Positions 33,478-44,578 of a stretch of 64,000 bases of DNA are shown in pieces. The position numbers were made by a program, and so were the translations under genes. The notes beneath the pieces are model-generated. The model was given only the letters and a program-made list of their open reading frames with translations. It searched no databases and was not told the origin of the DNA. Source of the DNA: Diphasiastrum complanatum (Eukaryota > Streptophyta > Lycopodiopsida > Lycopodiales > Lycopodiaceae); NCBI GenBank assembly GCA_029204225.1, contig CM055096.1, forward strand, positions 39,840,461-39,904,460, in the 5' to 3' direction. The first letter of the stretch is position 1. Each line of letters begins with the position of its first letter.

Positions 33478-34790
33478 TTGAGACTGAAAATCAATGTCTG
33501 GGAGCAGAGTTCCACACATTACAACAGGAGAAGACTGTTTGGTTAGCCCAGCCAATTCCCATTAATCGACTTCTCAACCAACACGAGGCGTATTTTCTGA
33601 CGCAGTAGGTGGATCTTTACCGACAAACGCCGCAAAATGCTGGATGGCTACCAAACACGTTGTGACAATTACCGCCGCAAGTGCACTCTAAGAATTAGTG
33701 CAAGCAAAGGCTGCTCTCAAGACTTGTCAACAATGCATTGCCCAACAGCCACAACCAGCCCTAGTGATTATTCAGATGCCACCTACACTGGAAGCTACAC
33801 AGACTAGTACAAACCAAGATCAATGATCTGACGCAGCGAGGCCACACATTCAAGACCAAGGCCTCGACACAAGCCAAGATGTAGGATAGAGCCCAGGTAG
33901 AACAAGGGAGGAACAACAAGAATCAACCTCCCAGGGCTCTCGATCGATATCTGTCAACCACGCATTCCGCTAACCAAAGTGTGGAGGATAAAATCAACGA
34001 ATTCCTACTCCAATTTCTACATGAATCCTCACGCGGCGGCTAGAAAATATCCTTCTCTGCCAAAGATATCATAGGAAATGAGATTGCCTCCGGCACTGGG
34101 TCTGCAATCTGCATGGCGGCAATACATGTTCGAAAAATATCAGTCGACCATCAGAGCTTACATGACCAGTCTAAGACAGCTGCGGGTCAATCCACATTTC
34201 ATCCCCATTCCATGACACTACAAATGGGGCCAAATATCTACTCACAACACAGGTGGGGTACAAATGTAGATGCCAAAAGGGCTCTGGTCTAGTTTTCCAA
34301 AGGATATATCACGTGCCTCAATCCAACAATCCGTGCGACAACTGATTTTGCCCTGGACTTAGAATTTTTGCTTGGAATCCCCACCAGATGGGACAACTTT
34401 TTGCCACCACCATTTTTTTATCCCAATACGGCCCTGGCATCAACGAAAATGGACCAATTTTGGATCGAGGGTGTCCATAAGGTCTTTTTTCACCAAAAGA
34501 TGAGCATAGCTTAGCGCATGTCGAATATATGGACAACGTCACCGACTACCTAATAAAGCGTCGTCGTGAAACCCGAGGCCAATACTAAAATAAGCACCAT
34601 AGTGCCGAGGGATCGGTAGGTCAGAGGCTCTGCATAAATAAAAATTGTGAAATATTTAAAATCATTAAGATCCAATCCACTTGAAAGATCTTTGGTTAGA
34701 AAGAGAAATACACTACCAATCTCACCAATGTAGAAAAATCAGCATCTACACACAAAATGAGATGCAAACACTAATAGAACTTGATCAAAC
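33478..34790. other. Unassigned, partly open sequence
   Basis: Plus frames contain broken stretches that look like decayed coding sequence (ENQCLGAEFHTLQQEK near 33484, QSVEDKINEFLLQFL near 33970, ATTDFALDLEFLLGIPTRW near 34335) separated by stops. The family is unknown and a retroelement gag is one possibility. From 34620 no coding signal is seen. Confidence 0.3.
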
Positions 34791-35393
34791 TTGAATGAAA
34801 TGATAAAGTACTGTTGCTATCCGTACAGCAAGCTACTGTATTTCACACATGTGGATCCAAAATTCTTCCAAAGAGCCCTGCCCCAGAAATTTGCTCAACT
34901 AGAAAAAATCGTATCTACATTGGCATTTCAGGAGCAAAATTGCATCTACACAGTCTCCCGCACGTGTGTTGCCAGCCCTTGCATTGCTAACTAGTTTATG
35001 AATCCTGCATTTGAGATCAACTATAAACAATCAAGCAAACAAAACATAGGAGGGTATTGTGTGCTTTTTCCAACAACAATTTTGGCACAATGCGGTCTAA
35101 CCTTTGATTCTCCACCAAAGGTGCCATCTCCTCTAGCAAATTTTTGAGCTCCATCGATCTGACTTTAACATCATCCTTTTCACCATCACCCATGACTGAG
35201 CTCACACAATTTGTTTTGCTATGTCCAATTGAATCGTACGTGGGGCTGCAGTCATATCTGCTGCAACATCATCACGCACTAGTTTCCTCACCTTTTCAGC
35301 AATATGTTTCGAAACGCCAGCTACGGTTGGGTGGGCATGCGTGCCCAAATGGATTAACTATTGAGTGCAAGTAAAATTAGATGGCATCACATA
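34791..35393. other. Unassigned sequence
   Basis: Short frames in both strands without motifs. CACACATGTGG and CACGTGTG boxes occur near 34844 and 34961, resembling those in the copia LTRs, but no LTR boundary was found. Confidence 0.3.
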
Positions 35394-35663
35394 CTAAACA
35401 TAACATTCACAAGTTTCGACATGCACCACAGGTTGCCTACAGAATGCACATGCAAGTGTACCGATAGAACTCGACGATCCGTCGAGTAGACATCTTTGAT
35501 TGAGGGTACCCTTGAAAAGAAGGGAGTTTGCCTTTTTGTGTTTACTTGATTTGGGCATGTCTAGTGGATACACCGGAACATACTCCCGCAATATGAAACT
35601 CTCACCACACCCCTGGAAACTGGAGGCATCTTCTCTTTTGCATTGCCAAGCAATTTCCAACAA
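35394..35663 (-). CDS. Hypothetical Cys-rich reading frame
   Basis: An 89-codon minus frame with spaced cysteines (FQGCGESFI, NQRCLL, ACAFCRQPVVHVETCECYV), which could bind zinc. No family is recognised. It lies divergently about 220 bp from the methyltransferase-like exons that begin at 35884. It could be an exon of a larger gene, part of a mobile element, or a chance frame. Confidence 0.25.
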   Translation of the reverse strand: MLEIAWQCKREDASSFQGCGESFILREYVPVYPLDMPKSSKHKKANSLLFKGTLNQRCLLDGSSSSIGTLACAFCRQPVVHVETCECYV

Positions 35664-35883
35664 TGCATTTTAACCATGTATTTTCACATGTTCTGGCTAG
35701 TCTTTTTGCACGCACATGCCATGCATGTACGTGTTGATTGCAGTTTCGTCGATATGGCTCCCAACCAAGAAGAAGAACTGCTTTTTGCCTTGGATAGCAT
35801 GAATAGATAAATATCGTTGACCCTCAGCATATTTGTGCATAGATTTTGATGATTTACTGATGTTAGCACGTATTTGTGTATAG

Positions 35884-38506
35884 GTTGATGCGTCTGCATG
35901 TTCCACACACCCTGTCCCATGACGTATTTATGCTACAAAAGTTTGGCACAGTGGATAAGGAGATGCTGCTGGGTTATGTGTCCATGGAGGACAAAACTAT
36001 GATTATGGGTCAGATGGCAAGAGAGAAGCTGGTCACAAATCCTTCATGGTGCGTTGTCCCATTGGTAATCATCGGCCAACTTATGGACAAGGTATCTATG
36101 TTTGTATAAACGTTCACAGTTTTGTGGAATATTTCGCCATTTTGCATGAGCTATAATTCGTATTTGTGTTCAGCTTAATTGATGTCCCCCCTAATCATCT
36201 TGTTGTTGTTGGTGATCTAGCACGAATTCTCCCAGTATTTGGAAAAGACCATTTTGAATATCAACAAGGACAACATCACAGATGATGAGTTTGCTTTAAA
36301 GAAACAAGAGGCTGTACGGGTAAAGTGCATATCCACTAGATAGTTCGTATGGGACCTATGTCATGTTTTAGTCGTTCTCATAACATTGATGAATTGTTGA
36401 ATTTGTGAATGTAGCAAGCTGAGAATCATGTCAGAGGCAAAGTGGCCAGGATAGCAGGTGTGGCTGATCCAAAAAATGGACAAGAATTTTTTTCTGTCTT
36501 GTATGGGATCGACTGGGGCAGCAAGGGGAAATTAGTCACGGAGGACAAGCTTGGTTACTTGTGTGCATCTGTCGTCAGCCCTGCTAAGTAAGTGACGACA
36601 TGTCTTTGTATGGCCTAGTGGTTACATATATTTAGGTTTGCTTTGGTTCAAGGTACCTAATTTACTTTTCCTTTCTTGCAAAAAGAGGGAAATACTTTTG
36701 TTGATGATAGGGGATAAGAACGAGAGGGAAAGTTGGGGTATCCCTCCAGATAACAAGGGTTTTAGGAGGTGCATGATGAAAGAAACATACTGGTGTCAAT
36801 TGTATGAGGTCGCCAGATCGCTCATGTCCACTTTGACCACACAAGGTGGGATTGCTTTCATCATGCCAGAGGGCTTTGCAGCACATTTTATTTAGAGTGC
36901 AACAATTGAGGCACTTCGCTCAGAGATTTGCATATATCCATGATAAGACGAAAAATAGCGTTGTTGCTGAGAACCAGCCTGAAATACATCTGTCGACAAA
37001 GAGGGTTATATATACGTATACACTTACTTCGTTTACGTCATGTACTTAACATGCTATGCTGGTGCTCCTCTAACTGTGTTTATGTTTGTTCGTTTTGCAG
37101 ATGGTTTATTGCTCTTAGAGAGGCCGGCTCCCTGCCCTCACCGCCAAAACAGATCCCATCATGGCTGGACCCTCATGGGCCACAATCCATGTTTCCACTG
37201 GCATGGCTTGACATAAGTATTTCCAATTGGGAGAGGGAAGCGTGCCCCTGGTGGTTGGATTACCCACCTGACATGATACCTGCATGCGAGAAAGATCTTT
37301 TTGCAGAGTGGAAGAGAAGGGATAGTCAAGTATCCGAGGAACCCATGGTTGGATCCACCTCTGAGGCCAGGAACAATTAAGTCACAAAGAACTTCGGTCA
37401 AAGAGGGCACTCGACTTGGTGTCCGACAGTAGCGGTACTATAGCTGATTACACCGAAGAGCCGTTGGAAGAACCACCACATCAGAGAGGGAAATGTAAGT
37501 TCCAAACTATTTTTTTATCAGCATTATATATTTGTCTTTCCAACTCATGCTGATCTTTCACTTCATTTTGTTGTGCAGCCAAGAAGGTTGTTGAACCTGG
37601 TCTTGTGTGCTGCGTGTGAGCCGATATAACTAGGATGGCCATAAAAAAGAAATGCAGGGCTTCTTTGGCACTACATTCCTTTGTCGAGGCACATTATGCA
37701 TCTCTATGGTGGGCCCAGTTACCCACCGATCATGGGCGATCCTACTACCACGCCACACTAGCATCAATACCATTCAACTTGTGCGACTCCATGCTTTGTG
37801 CTTGCCAAAAGACATGCCTCGACAGAGAGGAGTACTTGGGTTGTGTTGTGCTGTAATCCCATGCACTTTCCCCAGATAGACGAACTTGCCATCAGCTATG
37901 GGTACAGTTTGCATCGTCATTGGACTTTGCAAACGGAGGATGGTTATTACATATTGGAGCCACTTGAAGAGGTACAAAATAGGTAGTATATTAAAGAATA
38001 AACTATTGACATGGTTAGTTAGTATAAGCTTACTAAACCGATGTTTTGTCTTGGCAGGTGACCACCCTTTTGATACTCGTTTACAACGTAGCTGATCTGT
38101 CATGCCCTCCATACTTTGAAGAGACCCGTCCTCTTGTGACCTTGGGGGATGTCCGCAGAAAAGGCACATTGCTTTGGGAAGACAATCACTCTTCCATCAC
38201 GATGTATGGAGAAAAAGCCATGCGTGGTGGCCATGAGAGGTCTCCAGATACTATGAGGTATAGTGCCTACCTTTTGCTTCAGTGCACAGTCTGGCATTTA
38301 TGGCTATTGTCAGGCATGACAATTTCATTGTCTATAGGTACATCCTTGAGCACTTCACTGTGGTGGGGGATGGGGTTGTGGATACCTTTGCAGGAGTTGG
38401 AACCATGACTCAGGCTGTGAGTGAGGAAGGGCGCCACTGCTTGGCCATTGAGGAAGATAAACCCATCTACGAGGGATCGCTTTGCCCGATGCACACATTC
38501 CAGTGA
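35884..38506 (+). pseudogene. Multi-exon gene with C-terminal DNA amino-methyltransferase-like domain, probably degenerate
   Basis: Exon-like blocks with GT/AG borders: 35884-36091 (MLQKFGTVDKEMLLGYVSMEDK), 36221-36319 (HEFSQYLEKTILNINKDNIT), 36415-36587 (VRGKVARIAGVADPKNGQEF, LYGIDWGSKGKL), about 36690-36845 (CMMKETYWCQLYEVARSLM), about 37101-37380, about 37870-37974, 38059-38258 and 38314-38506 (TGA). The last exon reads YILEHFTVVGDGVVDTFAGV, GT, then QAVSEEGRHCLAIEEDKPIYEGSL. This matches the C-terminal SAM-binding part (motif I, D-x-FxGxGT, then the acidic E-x-D loop) of beta-class N4/N6 amino-methyltransferases. I could not find the DPPY-type catalytic motif, and the 37.4-37.87 kb part has stops and frame changes, so it may be a pseudogene. 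No homologue is assigned to the N-terminal exons. Confidence 0.5.
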
Positions 38507-38779
38507 CATCTTCGTGGATCTAACTGGATACTAGCGGGATGCTTCATATTTTTTTTGATCTATTCACTGGTCTCCACATATACAGATCTATTTTTGACTC
38601 AACAAAACTAAAGTCAAGTTATTTCTTGGAGTAGCACCCTTTGACTAGTAGCATGGTATTGTGTTTTCTAACAAATATAAAACAAGCATTTCTTGAAGCA
38701 AACTTTACCATTGTTCTATCTAACACTCTTATATAATCAAATTGACGTGTTGTGAACATACTACTCTATAAGCAACAAG

Positions 38780-39200
38780 GTTATAGTCATTCATGAGCAA
38801 TGTTTCCTTTTGCATATGTAGCAAATGTCTTGTTTCTGCCAATGTTCTTTCCACTGTAATCTTAACACTCTTAGACCGTCAATATGAAGATATGCTACTC
38901 GTTACAACTTAACAAATAACAGGCTTATAGATGTTGACGAGCAGAGTTTCTTTGCGCATATATAGCATCATGCTTCTTATGATGCACATTGATACCAGCA
39001 TTTAGCGATAAATTTTTTAATTGACCTCACCAACTACCTACTACATTGCACACATTTACAATAAACCAATTCATGAGCAAAGTTTCTTTTTGCATATATA
39101 GCAACATGCTTCTTATGATGCACATTGGTACCAGCATTAAGCAATACATTTTTAAATTGACCTCACCAACTACCTACTACATTGCATGCATTAAAAAAAA
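38780..39200 (+). repeat. Tandem repeat of about 130 bp
   Basis: Two good copies (about 38935-39060 and 39065-39190) share GCATATATAGCA, CATGCTTCTTATGATGCACAT and ACCTCACCAACTACCTACTA, each within 20 bases or slightly more of matching sequence. A diverged partial copy lies near 38790-38880. Just downstream, a 39-bp duplication with GCACTGCCTAGCCTTGTCCT occurs twice at about 39337-39406. Confidence 0.75.
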
Positions 39201-39418
39201 ACCAATTGATAGCCAACAACAACAACAGCACAATTGTGCATTGCATTACACAGCAAGATATGTGTAGATATATTGTTACACGAATACTAGTACTGTCACA
39301 TTTCATGTACCATCTTCTGAAATTTGTATCATTGAGTTTGCACTGCCTAGCCTTGTCCTAGAGCGAGACTATTTGTTTGCACTGCCTAGCCTTGTCCTAA
39401 AGCGAGGCCCAGGCTCTT

Positions 39419-40215
39419 TGTTGCGCCGACGCCTCAAAGGGCGCTGGGACTTGAGCGGTTTCCCCAACACGCGCTTAAGCCTAACATTCATCCATCATGC
39501 ACTTACCTAAAAGCCAACTAAGAAACGTAACAAGCTTAACCATTCAGACTTAAGAAAACTGGAATATCAGCCAACCCGAAAGCCAACTCAGAGTCCGTCC
39601 CCAAAAGGTAACCAAAGGCAAAGACAAGCCACACATGAAACCCAAGGCATAGTGGTCGCCAAACAGACCAATTGGCATAGTGGCAAGCCACACATCGGTG
39701 ACGTGGACCCTTAGGCGCTGGCGACACAAAAAGGTTGTAGTAAGGGTCCTTTCACTTGGACCAGTCCCGGAGGTGAAACCGAAATGGTAATCATCCCCAA
39801 GGATCAACTTTATTAGATTTGGAAGAGGTTACATTCATACATAGACTGACCGGCCTCGGGGCCACCAACACGTGCTGGGCATTGTGCCTGGCTCATGCTG
39901 GTAGAGGGAGCTGAGACCTGGCGACTAGATTCCTGGCGCTGGTTGAGCTGCCCAAGTTTCTGTCTGCCAGACTCCCCCTATAGTTCTACTGTGATTCAGC
40001 GTACCCCCTCTGTCCTGAAATATAGTGCTTTTTGGTAAAGCACTCTTTTTAGGACTTAGTTTTTATTTTGTTGATTAAGCCTGGCAAGCCTGGCAGAATC
40101 AGTCTAGCTCCCGGCGGTAGAATCAACTTGCTTCTTGACTAGGCCATGACTCAAGCTCCAGAGCTAGCTCATGACTTGTGACTACTTGACTGGCTCACCA
40201 CAGGTCGGAGGCTCA
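39419..40215 (-). repeat. Gypsy M-family LTR, inverted copy
   Basis: Inverted match to 54149-54971 over most of its length. Plus view starts TGTTGCGCC and ends GGTCGGAGGCTCA. It includes the polyadenylation-like TTTATTAGA block (AATAAAGT in the other orientation). No coding sequence of this copy is attached. Confidence 0.8.
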
Positions 40216-40547
40216 GTCCTTGACGTTCTAACTTGCTCTAGGACCTTAGGGAGCGTCACCCCTTAGAGTCTTACAGGGCTTGCTAGGTGCACCTGAGTCA
40301 GCTTTACAACACTCTTGAAGGGCTTCAAGAGGATAGCTTCAAGCCCACTTGAGCCCTTGTCTATGACACAAGATGAGGCCCCAAGAGGGGGTGCCCAACA
40401 TGACCATTACCATGTGAGTGTTCGTGACCATGGTTGTCGTGATCTGCATAACCAAGCATAAAGTCATCTACAAGTGGGTTTTCCAAGAATTGACTAATTG
40501 ATATGTAGATAACAAAGAAAACTTCACTTCAAAATATGCTAGTTAGG
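40216..40547. other. Unassigned spacer between inverted LTRs
   Basis: May be internal sequence of the inverted M copy. No frame or motif is recognised. Confidence 0.35.
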
Positions 40548-41456
40548 TGTAGCGCAGGCATCCCAAAGGGAGCCGGGAACCACGACTTAGCTTCCCAGCC
40601 TTCAACTCTTGCCGTACAAACCCACTTGACATACAAGCAGCCAACTCGCCAACAACAATCAGACTTAACCAGCTGGAAATTCAGAAACCAACATTGAGAT
40701 CCAACCTAGCGCCATGCCAGATCGGGGTTCCCGATGTGGGTGACTTCTCTCCAAGCAAGCCGCCCAACATACATCAAACTTAACCAGCTCGAAGCTTCGT
40801 TACAAACGAGTAACATCCATCCCAAGCAAGCGGTCTGACTTACATCAGACTTAACCAACTGGAAGCTTCATCATGAACGTTGGAAGCCAACCTGGTGCCA
40901 CGCCAGACTGGACAGCCATAAACAGGTAACTTCCTCCCAAGCAAGCCATCCAACTCAGCCGACAGGTTAAAGCCCGTTCCCCAAGAGCTTAACTCATTCA
41001 CATTCATGGAGGAACACTCAAAACCGCAAGCCGTGACAGATATGGAGAAAACCAGTTTCTGGACCAAATGGTCCCGACAGCATACCGCTTGTGCCACGAA
41101 CCGAATGGTCCTGACGGCATACCGCTGGCGTCCCGGGATACGACCCTCAGCTATGTGCCAACTTAAAAATTTTGAAGTGGCCTTACAACTGGCGCTTTAA
41201 CCGAACACTGAAACCCAGAAGGTAATCACAGTCAATTTGAGAAAAATCCCACTTTATTAATAAATCTGAGAAGGTTACATTTCAAGTGTGTGACCGACCC
41301 TAGTCTCCGGGGCACTAGCATGCCAAGGCGAGTGCCAGGACAACATTCCAGCAAGGGAGGCTGAGACTTGGTTGGAGCTCGCCCTGAGTCGCAACCCGCA
41401 CTGTCCTATAGTATTGGTGGGATTCGCCACCTCCCCTCATACCAAGTGCTCTACCC
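40548..41456 (-). repeat. LARD-family LTR copy 1 (minus)
   Basis: Plus view starts TGTAGCGCAGGCATCCC, the inverse of the LTR end. It contains the inverse of CAATAAAGTGGG near 41253-41266, a likely polyadenylation signal. It is truncated at 41456, where an oppositely oriented copy begins without spacer. Confidence 0.85.
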
Positions 41457-42248
41457 TGGCACTCGCCTTGGCATGCCAGCTCCCCGGAAACTAGGGTCGG
41501 TCACACACTTGAAATGTAACCTTCTCAGATTTATCAATAAAGTGGGATTTTTCTTAAACTGACTCTGATTACCTTTTGGGTTTCAGTGTTCGGTAAAAGC
41601 GCCAGTTGTAAGGCCACTTCAAAATTTTTAAGTTGGCACATAGCTGAGGGTCGTATCCCGGGACGCCAGCGGTATGCCGTCGGGACCATTCGGTTCGTGG
41701 CACAAGCGGTATGCTGTCGGGACCATTTGGTCCAGAAACTGGTTGTCTCCATATCTGTCGCGGCTTGTGGTTCTGAGTGTTCCTTGCATGAACATGAATG
41801 GGTTAAGCTCTTGGGGAACGGGCTCTAACCTGTCGGCTGAGTTGGATGGCTTGCTTGGGTGGAAGTTACCTGTTTATGGATGTCCAGTCTGGCGTGGCAC
41901 CAGGTTGGCTTGCAGCGCTCGTGACGAAGTTTTCAGTTGGTTAAGTCTGATGTAAGTCAGACTGCTTGCTTGGATTGGATGTTACTCGTTTGTAACGAAG
42001 CTTCGAGTTGGTCAAGTTTGATGTATCTCGGGCGGCTTGCTTGGAGGGAAGTCACCCACATCGGGACCCCCAATCTGGCATGGTACCAAGTAGGATTTCA
42101 ATGTTGGTTTTTGGAACTTCAAGTTGGTTAAGTCTGATCGTTGTTGGCGAGTTGGCTGCTTGTATGTCAAGTGGGTTTGGATGGCAAGAGTTGAAGGCTG
42201 GGAAGCTAAGTCATGGTTCCCGGCTCCCTTTGGGATGCCTACGTTACA
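41457..42248 (+). repeat. LARD J 5' LTR, truncated (plus)
   Basis: Matches positions 45022-45813 of the full 3' LTR and ends GGGATGCCTACGTTACA. Its first 440 bp or so are missing. Together with copy 1 it forms a hairpin-capable inverted repeat with arms of about 790 bp and a 118-bp centre. Confidence 0.88.
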
Positions 42249-44578
42249 TGTGGCATCAGAGCCGACTGGCCGGTCAGCTATGCAGATCTCACGGAAATGG
42301 CCACGGTTTCGGGTTCATCAAGACAACTATTGTGCAAGGTGCTGCCCATAGTGTAAGCACGGGTGCGTCCACGGTCGGGTTGGTCGGTAGAACGGGGGAC
42401 TTGATGAGTCAAGGTGCTGCCCTTGAGGTGTAAGCACGGTCAGTTCTCGCAGTTCGGGCCTGGCACTATCTGCACGTAGGACAGATGAGGCAGTGTGCTG
42501 CCATTAGGTTGGTGTAAGCACGGTCTGTGCCTTGTGGGGTGTCGGGCGACATATTCGAACTGTACGGGTTAACCATTGATACAGAGATGCTGCTCGAATT
42601 CGGGTGTAAAGCACGGGTGGTTAGCTGCCGGTGCGGGATAGCTGCTAATTGTTTAGCTATAAGGGCTATCGACCAAAAAGTGGTGGGGCGTGACTGAGGC
42701 AATGTGCTGCTTAATGGTGAAAGCACGGATAGTTAGAGGGGTGTCCTATGTGGGCTGATATTGTGATCGATCTGTATGGGCGTGGCCAGGAAAAGGTCCG
42801 TTGGTGGGACCATCTCAAAGGGGGTCCTTGTCTTTGTTACTTGTTAAAAACCTGCTTGAGTGTCTTACTTGTATGTATTCGTGGTGAGTCTCAGTACTCG
42901 TGCTTTGTCTGGTTTGCATGATTGCTTGTGATACAAGGAGCTGATGGCTCGAGAATGAACCTTTCTTTTGAAGGTTGATACCATCAAACAAAGAGGACTA
43001 CATAATCTATGGGACGGATTTGCAGTTCAAGTACTCGCATGTGAATGGCAACAAAACAACTCAATGTTTGCAAAGGATGGATGGCTAGCATGTTTCTTGG
43101 GTTAGTTTCATTTGCGACAACGCCCACCAAGATGCAAGCAAAAAGTCAAAAGTTGAAAAGGGCAATTTCAGGGGAGATCTTGTATGGAGCAGTTGGTCTT
43201 CATTTTGGGATGGCCACCTTCGGAACTGAAACTCATTGAGCATGGGTGATATCTAGTATCAGTTGGATTTTTCCTCAAAGGGGAAAGACTAGGATCCTCT
43301 TCAGAGATTGGCAACAAGTTGTATCGAGCCATAATTCTAGTAGATGGGAAGCAAAGTGTTGGAAAGGCTTTTTGTATGAAGACCTCTACTCTAAGTCCGA
43401 TCAGCTGATTTTATAAGTGGAGGGGAACTATCACACACACCTCTCTCTTCGGGCAAATTTTGAATGAAAGTTGATCAAAACGGGGGCAAATTCAAGGTGA
43501 CCTAGCCATACTCACACGAGGAGACTGGCGAACTTTGGACCTAATAAGTTGACAAGTTTTTGTTGTGGAAAGGAAAGCTTGTTATAGGCTTTCTCTGGAC
43601 CAGCAATGATGTGGAAACATATGAGTACGCTGGCTTGTGTTACGTGTAAGGTAGCTGATCAATGAAGGAACTATGAAAGTTGAGTCTTGCATGAGAGGCT
43701 TGGTATTTTGAACGGCAGTTCACGTTGAGATCGGACTAGTGCAAACTCTGGGTGCATGTGTCTGATTCAAAGAGAGCTAATTGATTCCAAGCTAGATGTA
43801 CACTTCTTGTTTTGACTGTGAGGCAACTGACCAGTGATGGAATTGTGAAAGTCAAGTTTTGTACGACGGACATGGCGCTTCAAACGAACGCGAAGAGATA
43901 GTTCGTATGCGGATCAAACTGGTGTGACCCCTTGGCTCTCCACGAGGTCAATGGTTACATTTGGATTGATTCAAAGACAGCTACTTCAAGCTAAGTGAGA
44001 GGTGCATTGCAGAGTACTCAATCTTTGCCTACCTTAAAGAGCCAAGAAGGAAATGTATCAAGATCAGGCTGGGACAAGGAGAGGAATCAAGGTGCAGAAG
44101 CAACAAGGCACAAGGTGGACCATAAAGTGGGCAATCAAACGATAAACTCTTTGGCTCAGGGAGCCTTGATACCCGTGTGGAACTGATCAAATCTGGAGCT
44201 CACAGAGCTCAACACAAAGTGCATCAAGGACAAATCAGGAGCTCAAAGGAGTTCCAAAGTCGAAAGTCAGAAGTGACAAGGGGGAATATTTCAAAGAAAG
44301 GCCTCTGTCACCAGTTAATAAGGTTCTTGGGTTTTACGAAAGCGATATCAAATCTACGCTTTTTCCAGACAAAGAGATATTTTCAAGTTATGTAATTTTT
44401 CAGTACAAAGAGCTGAGCCTCCGACTTGTGGTGTGCCAACTTCAATGTTAATAAAAAGTAGCCAGTAAATTGAGTATTGTGCCAAGTAGTTTAAATGTAT
44501 AGTTATTTTAATTGGGAGACACCTTTACTTTAATCTAACATCTGATGAGGACATCAAATTTTATAAAGGTGGGGTGGA
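42249..44578 (+). mobile_element. Internal region of LARD-like non-autonomous element J
   Basis: About 2.3 kb lies between the two plus-oriented LTRs. It begins TG + TGGCATCAGAGCCGAC (a primer site, 42251-42266, one base different from TGGTATCAGAGCC) and ends in a purine-rich AAAGGTGGGGTGGA. No gag, protease, RT or integrase motif is present and no frame exceeds about 140 codons, so proteins must come from another element. Inverted copies of parts of it occur at 45814-46235 and 49696-51414. The primer-proximal part holds a stem-loop array, listed separately. Confidence 0.85.
42339..42726 (+). repeat. Five-unit stem-loop array in J leader
   Basis: The unit is GTGCTGC, then 5-16 bases, then (GTGTA)AGCACGG, in which GTGCT can pair with AGCAC. 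Copies lie at 42339-42360, 42414-42437, 42495-42521, 42586-42614 (ATGCT variant) and 42704-42726. Starts are 75-118 bp apart. At least three units are preserved in the inverted copies near 46020-46215 and 51140-51330. Confidence 0.75.

Noticed and set aside
38314-38506. Bacterial methyltransferase contamination
   Set aside because: The flanking exon-like blocks have eukaryotic splice borders and the surroundings are plant retroelements.
42466-42726. 86-codon minus frame in the LARD interior
   Set aside because: It overlaps the stem-loop array, is not kept in copies K and L, and has no motif.
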